A stretch of DNA of 33,782 nt from an uncultured Puniceicoccaceae bacterium (lineage in GTDB: Bacteria > Verrucomicrobiota > Verrucomicrobiia > Opitutales > Coraliomargaritaceae). The position numbers were made by a program, and so were the translations under genes. Below, piece after piece: positions 15,031 through 23,386 of this stretch. Positions within the stretch are counted from its first letter, which is position 1; every line of letters starts with the position of its first letter. The DNA lies in the NCBI GenBank assembly GCA_905479975.1, contig CAJQOS010000117.1:1-33782 (forward strand). The letters are read 5' to 3'. The notes beneath the pieces were generated by a model. It was given only the letters and a program-made list of their open reading frames with translations. It had not been told where the DNA came from and searched no databases.

Positions 15031-17295
15031 ATGCCCAACGATAAATCCCAGCCGGATACACGCATCGTCGAAGTTATTGCCATGTCGGGCTTTGACAAGT
15101 CGCTTGCATATGCCGTGCCGCCAGCCTGTCAGGCGGACATCAAGGTCGGCTCGCTGGTGCGCATTCCGCTGCGTCGCCGTAGTGAGCTCGGCGTCGTGAC
15201 ACGCTTCGGCACCGATCAAGACGTGCCACCAGGTAAGCTCAAGATGCTGTTCGAGATCGTGCAGCCGTATCCGGTGATGCCGCCGGATCTGATGAAGCTG
15301 TTTCGTTGGCTGCAGCAATATTACTCGTCCACCCCCGAGGCGATTTTGGAAACCATGATTCCTGCGTGCATTCGCAAAGGGATGCAGGTCAAAAAACGCC
15401 GTTACATTTCCGCCGCGAAAGCACCGACAGCCGAGGAATTGGCCGCTCTGGAAAAACGTGCCCCAAAGCAGGCCGAGCTGCTGCGCACTATTCGCCAACA
15501 GACCAAGCCGCAGGCACGCGCTGATGTGCTCAAGCGATTGAAGCTCAGTGCGTCGGCTTGTGAGGCGCTCATCACTAAGGGATTTCTACGCGAAACTGAC
15601 ACCGAAGAAGAGCGCATCGCCTATGAAGACGAACTCAGTGATTTTGATACAGTGGCCGAGGTCTCGAGACCGACTCTGACCGATGAGCAATCCACCTGCG
15701 TCGATGCGATCAATGGCGCGATCGAGAAGGACGACTTTAGTGTGCGCCTCCTGCACGGCGTGACCGGTTCGGGCAAGACCGAGGTGTATTTAAATGCGAT
15801 TGAGAAGATCGTCGCAAGCGGCGGTGGGGTGATCTTCCTCGTGCCTGAAGTGGCACTGGCACCGCAAACCGTGGGGCGTGTGCGCGGGCGCTTGGAAGCG
15901 CGTGGCGTGCATACCGTGGTGTGGCACAGTCATCTCTCCGAAGGTGAACGCTACGATGCGTGGAAGGCGCTTGCTAGTAATGAGGCGCACGTCGTGGTCG
16001 GCGCGCGGTCTGCGATTTTTGCACCGGTGCACAATCTTAAGCTCATCATTGTCGATGAAGAGCACGAGCCATCCTACAAGCAGGAAGAATCGCCGCGCTA
16101 CAATGGCCGCGACGTCGCGGTGTACCGCGCCTTCCTCAACAAGGCGGTCTGCGTGCTGGGCTCGGCAACGCCGTCGCTGGAGTCACTCTATAATGTCGAG
16201 AAGGGCAAATATGCGGTGGATCATATCCTGAATCGCGTGGACAACCGCCAACTGCCGAAGATCCACGTGGTCGACATGTGCCGCGAGACGTCCCCCGAAA
16301 AGGCCGCGTCGCCGATCTCTCGAATGTTGACCGACAAACTCCGAGATCGCTACGACAAGAAGGAGCAAAGCATTCTCTTCCTTAATCGTCGCGGCTTCTC
16401 AACCAGTATGCTGTGCCCTGATTGTGGATACGTCGCGGGTTGCGACCATTGCAGCATTCCGAAGACTTATCACCGCACGGACAAGAAGCTACGTTGTCAC
16501 CTCTGTGGCGAACAGGAACCCGCCCCCAAACGCTGCCCGGAGTGCAAATCGACTGCAATTCGTATGCGAGGCAAGGGCACGCAGAAGATCGAAGACATCG
16601 TGCAAAAAATCCTGCCCACCGCACGCATTCATCGAATGGACGCCGACTCGATGTCGAAAAAGAACCTGTATCGAAAGATTCTCAACGACTTCCGCATAGG
16701 TAAAATCGACATCCTCGTCGGCACGCAAATGATCGCCAAGGGACTGGACTTTCCAAATGTCACATTGGTGGGCTTGGTCGATGCCGACATGTCGCTGCAT
16801 ATCGAGGACTTTCGCGCCGCAGAGCGCACCTTTCAGCTGGTGGTGCAGGTCTCAGGCCGCTCAGGACGCGGCGATCGGGCGGGGGAGGTCGTCATCCAAA
16901 CGCACACCCCGCACGCGCCGCCGATTCAATTTGCCCGCAAGACCGACTTCGATGGCTTTCAACTCGAAGAGTTGGAACAGCGCCGCGAGTTTAACTATCC
17001 GCCTTTCCGGCATTTGATTCGGCATCTGTTTCGCGGTCGCAATCCCGACAAGGTGAATTTCTATATCGATCAATGGACGAAATTGGTCGAAAAAGAAATG
17101 GGCGACAAGATCGAGATCCGCGGCCCAGCACCGGCACCGATCGAAAAGATCCGCGACGAGTATCGCTTTCAATTGTGGTATTTCGCACCCAGCGCCAGCG
17201 CCGTCATCGGCCAGTTGGCGGCCTTACGCGAGAGCTTCAAAATGGACAAGGAAGTGATCGACTTGATGGACGTCGATCCGATGAACCTGAGTTAG
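15031..17295 (+). CDS. priA: Primosomal protein N' (replication restart helicase PriA)
   Basis: This 754-residue helicase loads the replication machinery at repaired forks. The N-terminal 3'-OH-binding domain (residues 9-105) is followed by the Walker A loop GVTGSGKT (243-250, Lys249) and the Walker B box VDEEH (341-345). The zinc-binding insert starts at Cys462 ([13 protein letters not shown]) and continues with CHLCG and CPEC. The second helicase lobe has [20 protein letters not shown] and QVSGRSGRG. The length is near E. coli PriA (732). It is the last gene of the fur-like/TPR run, with 14 bases after the TPR stop. Confidence 0.97.
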   Translation: MPNDKSQPDTRIVEVIAMSGFDKSLAYAVPPACQADIKVGSLVRIPLRRRSELGVVTRFGTDQDVPPGKLKMLFEIVQPYPVMPPDLMKLFRWLQQYYSSTPEAILETMIPACIRKGMQVKKRRYISAAKAPTAEELAALEKRAPKQAELLRTIRQQTKPQARADVLKRLKLSASACEALITKGFLRETDTEEERIAYEDELSDFDTVAEVSRPTLTDEQSTCVDAINGAIEKDDFSVRLLHGVTGSGKTEVYLNAIEKIVASGGGVIFLVPEVALAPQTVGRVRGRLEARGVHTVVWHSHLSEGERYDAWKALASNEAHVVVGARSAIFAPVHNLKLIIVDEEHEPSYKQEESPRYNGRDVAVYRAFLNKAVCVLGSATPSLESLYNVEKGKYAVDHILNRVDNRQLPKIHVVDMCRETSPEKAASPISRMLTDKLRDRYDKKEQSILFLNRRGFSTSMLCPDCGYVAGCDHCSIPKTYHRTDKKLRCHLCGEQEPAPKRCPECKSTAIRMRGKGTQKIEDIVQKILPTARIHRMDADSMSKKNLYRKILNDFRIGKIDILVGTQMIAKGLDFPNVTLVGLVDADMSLHIEDFRAAERTFQLVVQVSGRSGRGDRAGEVVIQTHTPHAPPIQFARKTDFDGFQLEELEQRREFNYPPFRHLIRHLFRGRNPDKVNFYIDQWTKLVEKEMGDKIEIRGPAPAPIEKIRDEYRFQLWYFAPSASAVIGQLAALRESFKMDKEVIDLMDVDPMNLS

Positions 17296-17308
17296 TTAAG
17301 CGTTGTAG

Positions 17309-17328
17309 AAGCGACATTCTCATCGCTT
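17309..17328. repeat. Small hairpin after priA
   Basis: AAGCGA and TCGCTT pair around an eight-base loop, 14 bases after the priA stop. A short T-containing run follows. It could be a weak terminator or an extragenic palindrome. The rest of 17296-17693 is AT-rich and shows no clear gene. Confidence 0.4.
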
Positions 17329-17625
17329 TGGTTCTGTTGCTTTAGGCAGGCATACAAAGTTTCGTAACGCCTCACATCTGAGCGCTTGGTGAACTTCGTG
17401 TCCTCAATCGAAGCGGGGTGATTGAAACTTGCACGAATATTGCCAACTCGCTCTCCGGGGTGTTTTCGTGTCCTTACTCAAATATGTCCATTTGGCTACT
17501 ACTCTACATTTGCCAATTACAATGTAAACGCACTGAAATAAGCGTAATTGAAATGATAAAGCAGTATCTATTGTTTATGATGCGGGGAATTGCTGGATTT
17601 TTAAAATTCAGTGGATTTACAATGA

Positions 17626-17642
17626 ATTTAGCGCTTCTAAAT
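17626..17642 (+). promoter_or_regulatory. Possible operator before the HipB-like gene
   Basis: The perfect inverted repeat ATTTAG-CGCTT-CTAAAT lies 51 bases upstream of the HTH gene in AT-rich DNA. HipB-type antitoxins bind palindromes before their own gene. No -35/-10 was assigned. Confidence 0.35.
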
Positions 17643-17693
17643 ATATTGATTGCATCTGCTGCATTTGGATTCAATTATTTCCGTTTAATTGTA

Positions 17694-17921
17694 ATGAAAT
17701 ATAGTGAATTTGGAAAAATAGTGTCCACGGCACGCAAGGCGCAGGGCTTAACTCAGTTGGAATTGCAGGATTTGTGCGGCGTGAGCGCGTCCGTGATCTA
17801 CAAAATCGAATCGGGGCGTGACGATTTAAGTCTGTGTAATTTTGTCGCGGTCATGGATACCTTGGGCATCGGAGTGCACTGCAAGAGCCCGCTAGGCGTG
17901 GAGATTCAACTCAATGGATAG
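17694..17921 (+). CDS. HipB-like XRE-family HTH protein
   Basis: This 75-residue protein is essentially one helix-turn-helix (SEFGKIVSTARKAQGLTQLE, then CGVSASVIYKIESGRDD) with a short C-terminal strand, the HipB form. Its stop overlaps the ATG of the hipA-like gene by eight bases, so the two are coupled. In canonical systems HipB represses the operon and restrains HipA. The ATG at 17694 matches the domain start. The same frame is open upstream to 17553 and 17418 and would add a hydrophobic segment, but no Shine-Dalgarno supports those starts. Confidence 0.8.
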   Translation: MKYSEFGKIVSTARKAQGLTQLELQDLCGVSASVIYKIESGRDDLSLCNFVAVMDTLGIGVHCKSPLGVEIQLNG

Positions 17922-19119
17922 TCTGCGCCTGTTTGTGGGGCAGGAGTTTGCCGGCTTATTGCAACGCGACGATGAGGGGATCTCGTTTCGCTATACGGAT
18001 GGCTATACGGGCTCACCGGCATTTCTAAATTGGCCGGTTCAGCATTTGTCGCGCCATTGGCACGACCTGCCGGCTGAACTCGCCGGCTTGCTGCCGGAGG
18101 GATTGCAGTTAGAACAGTGGCAGAATTCGGCAGCGACCGACCGTAGCGATTGGGGGCTGTTGGCTGCTACGGGGGCCGATCTTCCCGGGGTGCTCTCTGT
18201 GCTGCCGAACGACTTAAAAGTAGCTCCGCAGGGGCGTGAGGCCGGTGAACTGAAAGGATTGAGACGCGCACGTATACGCCCCGAATCGGATGCGTTGCCG
18301 TATCGTGAGTCGGAACTCGCCACGTTTAACTCCCTTGCGGGATTTACCTACTCATTGGCGAGTTGCGGGGCCAGCGCGAGTGCGGTCTACTCGCGCAAGA
18401 AGTCCTCATTTAAGCTAGTGAAGGCCAATGGTAGCTATCGGTTGCTGTTAGAGCCCAAAGACTCCCCAGCTGCGGTCGAAAATCAGCTGTTGACATCGCG
18501 ACTGGCACGGGATGCTGGGCTTGCCGTCGCGACTGTGGGCCGCGTTCAGACATCGGACGGCGTGGCCGTGCTTTGGGCGGAGCGCTTCGACCGTTCCGGC
18601 GCATCGAATTCTCAACGCTTGCGGCTGGAATCTTGCTGTCAATTGCTAGGCCAAGCGGCAGCGGGCAAATACGACGGTTCCGTGGAGGCGGTTGCACAAT
18701 TAATTCGTCACTACTGCACGAACCCTAAGATCCAGTTAATGCGGCTGTTTCACCGCGTGTTGTTTGGTTGGTTGACTGGCAACGGCACCTTACATTTGAA
18801 GAAATGGTCACTCCTGCAAAATGGATCGATCGTGGAGCTGTCGCCTGCGTATGGTCTCATTAATAGTGAGCTTCTAGGATCTAGCACACCCGAGAGTGCA
18901 CTATTGATCGATGACCGATGCGACGGTTTGAATCGAGATAATTTGCTGGAGTATTTGGGAAGGGAGGTCTGCGGGCTGAATACCCGCACCATCGCACGCG
19001 TCATGGATCAACTGGAGGCAGTGGCATGGGAGCGGCGTATCCTTGAAAGTGGCCTATCGAAGCGCAGCCAACGCACTTATTTCGAGCTACTCGGCGAGCG
19101 CTGGCGACGGCTGCACTAG
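17914..19119 (+). CDS. HipA-like protein with degenerate kinase site
   Basis: This 401-residue protein has the HipA N-terminal subdomain (residues 50-100, LAGLLPEG, then GADLPGVLSVLP) and the C-terminal kinase fold. Key positions are changed. The loop expected as GNxDxHxKN reads GNGTLHLKK (289-297), with Thr292 for the catalytic Asp. The DFG-like segment reads SPAYGL (310-315), with Gly314 for the metal Asp. The lysine of the LKP strand aligns with Glu180 (LLLEP). The usual SxaGaQxK segment is SLAGFTYS. The fold is kept (WAERFDRS, FHRVLFGWL) and there is no stop or frameshift, so it is probably a conserved pseudokinase. The alignment was by eye. Confidence 0.85.
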   Translation: MDSLRLFVGQEFAGLLQRDDEGISFRYTDGYTGSPAFLNWPVQHLSRHWHDLPAELAGLLPEGLQLEQWQNSAATDRSDWGLLAATGADLPGVLSVLPNDLKVAPQGREAGELKGLRRARIRPESDALPYRESELATFNSLAGFTYSLASCGASASAVYSRKKSSFKLVKANGSYRLLLEPKDSPAAVENQLLTSRLARDAGLAVATVGRVQTSDGVAVLWAERFDRSGASNSQRLRLESCCQLLGQAAAGKYDGSVEAVAQLIRHYCTNPKIQLMRLFHRVLFGWLTGNGTLHLKKWSLLQNGSIVELSPAYGLINSELLGSSTPESALLIDDRCDGLNRDNLLEYLGREVCGLNTRTIARVMDQLEAVAWERRILESGLSKRSQRTYFELLGERWRRLH

Positions 19120-19169
19120 AAGATCGAAGATACGGGGCAATCCATGGTTAAAAATCTGGAAGGAACGAA

Positions 19170-20696
19170 CTACGCCCGACCGTAGAGCTTCAGCAAGTCC
19201 TTCAAATACGCTGCGCTATCGTTTTGCAGGGCATCCAACTGCTCGGAGCTATAGCGCCATTGCCAATTGCCCATCGGTGCACCGGGGGTGTTCAGGCGGG
19301 CTTCCGAGCCGAGGCTCAGCAAGTCCTGTAGGGGCACAATCGCCATGTGCGCAGTGGATTGCATTGCGGAGCGCACCAGATCCCAGGCGATTTCCTCACC
19401 GGATACATTAAAATAGCGGCGCACGTGATCCTGTGTGTTGGCATGCTGCTCGCCATACCATCCGAGTGACGTGTCGTTGTCGTGCGTGCCGGAGTAGGCT
19501 ACGGTGTTACGGCTGTAGTTGTGCGGCAAATACGTGTTGTCGGCATCGCCACCAAAGGCGAACTGCAGCACAGCCATGCCGGGGAGGCCAGTTGCGGCAC
19601 GTAGCTCATTCACTTCGTCGGTGATCACGCCGAGGTCTTCGGCCACAAGTTTGGCATCGGGGCAGGCTGCTTTGATCGCCTGAAAGAGCTCAAGCCCCGG
19701 GCATTGTATCCACGTTCCATTACGCGCCGTGGTCTCATTCGCAGGCACGGACCAGTAGGACTCAAAGCCGCGAAAATGGTCCAAACGCACGATATCGTAG
19801 AATTCCAGGTTGGCTTTGATACGATCAATCCACCAAGCGAAATCCGTGTCTTGATGCGCCTTCCAGTCGTAGAGGGGGTTGCCCCAGAGCTGGCCGTCGA
19901 CCGAGAAATAGTCGGGCGGCACGCCGGCAACCGCCTTGGGCTTGCCGTCTTTTTTCAACTGGAAGAGGGCGCGGTTTGCCCAGACATCGGAGCTATCCAG
20001 GGCGACGAAAATCGGTGCATCTCCAAGAATTTGGACGCCTTTACTGCCGGCGTAGCGGCGGAGCTTCGCCAACTGTCCGTAGAACATATATTGATAAAAA
20101 AAATGCGCTTCGGCGACCTCAAGAATCTCGGCTGACAGTTGGTGCTTGCGTGCTTTCTCGACGTTGCGGAACGCGGCAGGCCATTCCAACCAGCATTTGC
20201 CACCAAAATGCGCCTTCAACGCAAGGAAGAGAGCGAAGTCTTCGATCCAGGCGGATTGTGCTTTGCGGAAGGCTTTGATGCAGCCATAGCCGTCGAAATG
20301 GTCGGCTCCGGACTGTTTGAACCGATCATAGGCCTTACGAATGACTGGCCAGAATGTGCCATAGAGTGCGCCATAATCGACGTGGTCCTTGGGCAGTGCA
20401 TGAAGTTCGCTCAATTCGTTGGCGTGGAGCAGGCCTTCAGATACGAGTGGCTCCAGGTCGATGAAATACGGATTGCCTGCAAATGCGGAAAAGCACTGAT
20501 ACGGAGAATCGCCGTAACCCGTGGGGCCGAGTGGACAAATCTGCCAGACATGCATGCCGGCGGATTCCATGAAATCGATAGCGCGATACGCCGCAGCGCC
20601 GAGATTGCCGATGCCAGTGTCAGAAGGAAGCGAACTGAGATGCAGCAAAACGCCGGAGGTTCGCTCGTTGAGCCAATTGTAAAGTGGTGCAGTCAT
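19170..20696 (-). CDS. malQ: 4-alpha-glucanotransferase
   Basis: This is a 508-residue GH77 enzyme (amylomaltase) that disproportionates maltodextrins in the cytosol. Catalytic residues are Asp306 (VRLDHFRGFES), Glu353 (VAEDLG) and Asp406 (SGTHDNDT). The N-terminal SGVLLHLSSLPSDTGIGNLG and WQICPLGPTGYGDSPYQ blocks are the family signature. It is convergent with the hipA-like gene and stands alone, without other glycogen genes in the window. Confidence 0.97.
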   Translation of the reverse strand: MTAPLYNWLNERTSGVLLHLSSLPSDTGIGNLGAAAYRAIDFMESAGMHVWQICPLGPTGYGDSPYQCFSAFAGNPYFIDLEPLVSEGLLHANELSELHALPKDHVDYGALYGTFWPVIRKAYDRFKQSGADHFDGYGCIKAFRKAQSAWIEDFALFLALKAHFGGKCWLEWPAAFRNVEKARKHQLSAEILEVAEAHFFYQYMFYGQLAKLRRYAGSKGVQILGDAPIFVALDSSDVWANRALFQLKKDGKPKAVAGVPPDYFSVDGQLWGNPLYDWKAHQDTDFAWWIDRIKANLEFYDIVRLDHFRGFESYWSVPANETTARNGTWIQCPGLELFQAIKAACPDAKLVAEDLGVITDEVNELRAATGLPGMAVLQFAFGGDADNTYLPHNYSRNTVAYSGTHDNDTSLGWYGEQHANTQDHVRRYFNVSGEEIAWDLVRSAMQSTAHMAIVPLQDLLSLGSEARLNTPGAPMGNWQWRYSSEQLDALQNDSAAYLKDLLKLYGRA

Positions 20697-20862
20697 AAGT
20701 GTGTAAAATCAGAAAAGCTAAAAGGACCGGGCAAGCAATCAAGTTTCTACACGATGCATGTATTAGACCGTTTTACGGTTGATCACAAATCACTCGAATG
20801 AAGGAAAGGTAGGCCGCCCTGAAAGAACACAATTAGACATAATATATATTGTGCGTAATATG

Positions 20863-20946
20863 TTAATTGACAAAAGAGGGGTGCTTATTGGACTGCACCA
20901 AGGCTTGGGCTGAATCCATATCGCCATACAGTTGCTGGGTGATCAT
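20863..20946 (-). CDS. Possible coupled mini-ORF, 27 residues, after the zeta-like kinase
   Basis: The ATG (20946-20944) overlaps the kinase stop as ATGA. The frame gives 27 residues beginning MITQQLYGDMDSAQALVQSN, ending in TAA at 20863. Composition is protein-like, but length alone is no proof. It may be a third component, or a leftover C-terminus from a frameshift in the kinase. The remaining DNA up to the malQ start (20697-20862) shows nothing clear. Confidence 0.25.
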   Translation of the reverse strand: MITQQLYGDMDSAQALVQSNKHPSFVN

Positions 20947-21584
20947 CTGTGCCCCAATGCTTCTACGGCTGCAACCGCTATGGGTTGAGCCCACTCAGAA
21001 AAATCGTCCCGAAAGAGCGCTTCAGGTGCACCATCCATATGCCCCTCAGTGATGCTTACTAGTAAATCAGGTTCAGGACTTTGCCCCTCTTCAACAGTCA
21101 TGGAATTATCATAAACGCGCAAAATATTTAGAGATGGGAGCAGCTTTACTATATTGAGAATACTGCCGTCCCAGCGCTGTCTGATTTTATCAATTGGTAT
21201 ATCATGACCGCCACGTTCAACTCTCGCAGCGACTCGTTCGATATTTAATTCAACGGAATTGAGACCAATATAGTAAACTGAGATCTGGGTTCCCGATTGA
21301 GCGGCATTCAACAGTATCCGTGGTATAGTTTCCCCGCCGAGTGTTGTTTCAAAAGAGAATTGCTCTCCTGATGCAATGGATCTCTCAAGTTCATCTCGAC
21401 CGGTCTGCCACGCCTGAATTTGGGCGTCTTTCAGACTCAGGGATGGATTGGCTACCATTAGCTCCTTCGCAAAGGAATCAGGATTGAAGAAATTGCCTCC
21501 CTGGGAACGTATAAATTCCCCCAAAATACTACTTTTCCCAGAGCCATTGACACCAGCAAATACATTAATCGACGATTCCATCAT
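20943..21584 (-). CDS. Zeta-toxin/COG4185-like P-loop kinase, probable toxin
   Basis: This 213-residue protein has an N-terminal P-loop (residues 11-18, GVNGSGKS, Lys17), then FNPDSFAKEL and GEQFSFETTLGG, and an arginine-rich ERVAARVERGGHDIP lid. This is the order seen in zeta toxins and COG4185 predicted ATPases. Zeta enzymes phosphorylate UDP-N-acetylglucosamine at the cell-wall precursor stage; COG4185 substrates are not known. It begins six bases after the antitoxin-like gene, with no terminator between. Two Met codons start the frame. Confidence 0.8.
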   Translation of the reverse strand: MMESSINVFAGVNGSGKSSILGEFIRSQGGNFFNPDSFAKELMVANPSLSLKDAQIQAWQTGRDELERSIASGEQFSFETTLGGETIPRILLNAAQSGTQISVYYIGLNSVELNIERVAARVERGGHDIPIDKIRQRWDGSILNIVKLLPSLNILRVYDNSMTVEEGQSPEPDLLVSITEGHMDGAPEALFRDDFSEWAQPIAVAAVEALGHR

Positions 21585-21590
21585 TCGCGA

Positions 21591-21941
21591 TCAACGGCCT
21601 GAGCCGACTGTGACAGAACGCCCCAGATCAATCGCCGAAACCTTCGATAAGGCATCAAAAGCATCTACCGACTCGTTCGAGCGGATATCTTTCAACAAAG
21701 TCTGGTACCTTGCTTTCATTTTGATAATTTGGGATTGATCGGCTGTCATGGCACTTTTCCGGAGCTTCGCGTAGCGTTCTGGCGATAGTATCACGTAATC
21801 GGTTTTACCGTAACGAGTTACCCGCGCTACGCCTTTACTTTTGAGGATACTAGGCAGGCGTTTCCCGTGGGCATTTTTCATTTCTGTCGCCGGGATTTCT
21901 TCAACTGCATCGAGAAAATCAGTATGAATGGTCTGCGTCAT
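21591..21941 (-). CDS. Phd/YefM-like antitoxin
   Basis: This 116-residue protein has a Phd-like N-terminal DNA-binding fold (IPATEMKNAHGKRLPSILKS, then RVTRYGKTDYVILSPERYAK) and a helical, charged C-terminus that would bind the toxin. I used the ATG at 21941. The upstream frame overlaps the flavoprotein gene start side and is out of family. Two TTAGCCAACA repeats abut the start. The zeta-like kinase follows with a six-base gap. Phd with a zeta-type kinase is not the textbook pairing (epsilon-zeta). Confidence 0.8.
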   Translation of the reverse strand: MTQTIHTDFLDAVEEIPATEMKNAHGKRLPSILKSKGVARVTRYGKTDYVILSPERYAKLRKSAMTADQSQIIKMKARYQTLLKDIRSNESVDAFDALSKVSAIDLGRSVTVGSGR

Positions 21942-21970
21942 GTTGGCTAATAAAGCGCAGTGTTGGCTAA
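21941..21970 (-). promoter_or_regulatory. Tandem operator-like direct repeat before the Phd-like gene
   Basis: On the minus strand TTAGCCAACA occurs twice, with starts exactly 20 bases apart (plus strand 21941-21950 and 21961-21970). The spacing is about two helical turns. The proximal copy runs into the ATG. Autorepression by the antitoxin is inferred. Confidence 0.5.
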
Positions 21971-22002
21971 AAGTCGAGTAAAATACAGATGTTTGTAGCC
22001 TG

Positions 22003-23214
22003 CTAGGACTGGCTTGCCGATGCGGCCAAACCCGCCGCATTGCCTGTCGCGAAACAGCCTTGCATGAGAAAGCCGCCTGTCGGTGCTTCCCAATCGATCA
22101 TTTCTCCGGCGCAATACACATTCGGTAGTTTCTTGAGCATGAGCGTCTCATCGAGCTCGCTCCATGCGAGGCCGCCGCTGGTCGAGATGACTTCCTCCAG
22201 TGGACGTGCGCCGGTCAGTGGAATTCGGCAGGATTTGACGACTTCGGCCAATTTCTGAGCGGAATCGAATTCGCCATGCAATTGCTGGATGATCGCACAG
22301 GCACCTTTGCTGAGTTTCCAGCGCAGCTGTGCTTCGTGGAAGAAATTACGGCGTGCAGACTCCATTTTCTGCACCAGGCGCTCAACCGTAAAGGTTGGCT
22401 TAAAATCGATCACGATCTCTGGTGCATCCATTTTGCGCAACGTGCGGCCCAGTGCGTAGATCGGCGTGCCTTCGAAGCCGTAGCGTGTGATCATTAATTC
22501 GCCGACATGCAGCTCTTCGCCGACGCGCACGTGGATATTATGGAGCGGGCACCCTTCTGCTGCTGTGCGTGTTGCCTCCGTCCAGCCAGCTCCCCATCCA
22601 CAATTGGCGGATTGCAGCTTTTCGACAGTGATGCCGTGCTGTTCGAGGATGGCTGTCCATTTGCCATCCGAACCGGTCTTGGGCCATGAGCCACCACCCA
22701 TCGCTAAAATGACTGCGTCGAAATCCTGGTTGAAGACGCCCTCTTTGCACTCGATTTCCAATTCGATTGACTCACCCTTTTGCTGCAAGTCGAGCCACCT
22801 ATGGTTCATCTGAAAGTCCACGCCCATCTCACGCAGACGTTGCACCCAGCGGCGCAAGATCGGCGCGGCCTTTTTGGTTTCAGGAAACACCTTACCGCCA
22901 GCGGTTGAGAATGTATTAATACCGAGTGATTTCGCCCATTCGCCCATGGCGGTATTATCGAAATCGGCGATGATTTTACGCCAAATCGCGGTCGGTAAAT
23001 CCTTGCCGGAATATTGTGCGACAAAGGTCTCAAATTCAGCGCTGTTGGTGATGTTGAGCCCGCTCTTACCAGCGACCAAGAACTTACGTCCAACGGATGG
23101 TTTCGCATCAAACACGGTGACGAATGCGCCCGCGTTAACAGCAACTTCTGCGGCGCGTAGGCCTGCGGGGCCGCCGCCAATGATGGCGATGTTTCGTGTG
23201 GGTTGGTTACTCAT
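22003..23214 (-). CDS. NAD(P)/FAD-dependent oxidoreductase, PP_4765/HI0933-like flavoprotein
   Basis: This 403-residue protein has an N-terminal Rossmann dinucleotide loop (NIAIIGGGPAGLRAAEVAVN) and GRKFLVAGKSGLNITNS, the family block for FAD binding. The C-terminal YCAGEMIDWEAPTGGFLMQG segment is the second FAD motif. These flavoproteins (TIGR03862/HI0933 type) have no settled reaction in most bacteria. I used the ATG at 23214. An upstream extension to 23340 is rich in Cys and out of family. The gene ends close to the antitoxin promoter region. Confidence 0.9.
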   Translation of the reverse strand: MSNQPTRNIAIIGGGPAGLRAAEVAVNAGAFVTVFDAKPSVGRKFLVAGKSGLNITNSAEFETFVAQYSGKDLPTAIWRKIIADFDNTAMGEWAKSLGINTFSTAGGKVFPETKKAAPILRRWVQRLREMGVDFQMNHRWLDLQQKGESIELEIECKEGVFNQDFDAVILAMGGGSWPKTGSDGKWTAILEQHGITVEKLQSANCGWGAGWTEATRTAAEGCPLHNIHVRVGEELHVGELMITRYGFEGTPIYALGRTLRKMDAPEIVIDFKPTFTVERLVQKMESARRNFFHEAQLRWKLSKGACAIIQQLHGEFDSAQKLAEVVKSCRIPLTGARPLEEVISTSGGLAWSELDETLMLKKLPNVYCAGEMIDWEAPTGGFLMQGCFATGNAAGLAASASQS

Positions 23215-23339
23215 GGGTAGAGTGAATATGCCACAATTCGCAGACAGGCAAGAGAGCTTGCTACGAAAATACATAGGTTTCGTATTTTGAGACAGCTTCC
23301 AAGCACGGACCCAATAATAAGCTGCGCAAGGTTTCAACA

Positions 23340-23385
23340 CACTACCATTTCAGCTTTCAGCGTTTCCGTGTTTCAACTTTTCAGA
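23340..23385. repeat. Degenerate short-word array between lepB and the flavoprotein gene
   Basis: TTTCAGC, TTTCAGCG, TTTCCGTG, TTTCAAC and TTTTCAG occur in a row, directly beyond the lepB stop. It is the same style of array as at 11930-12020 on the other strand. Confidence 0.45.
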
Positions 23386-23386
23386 A

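Noticed and set aside
20139..20801. Plus-strand open frame of 220 codons
   Set aside because: Antisense to malQ; malQ has all catalytic residues.
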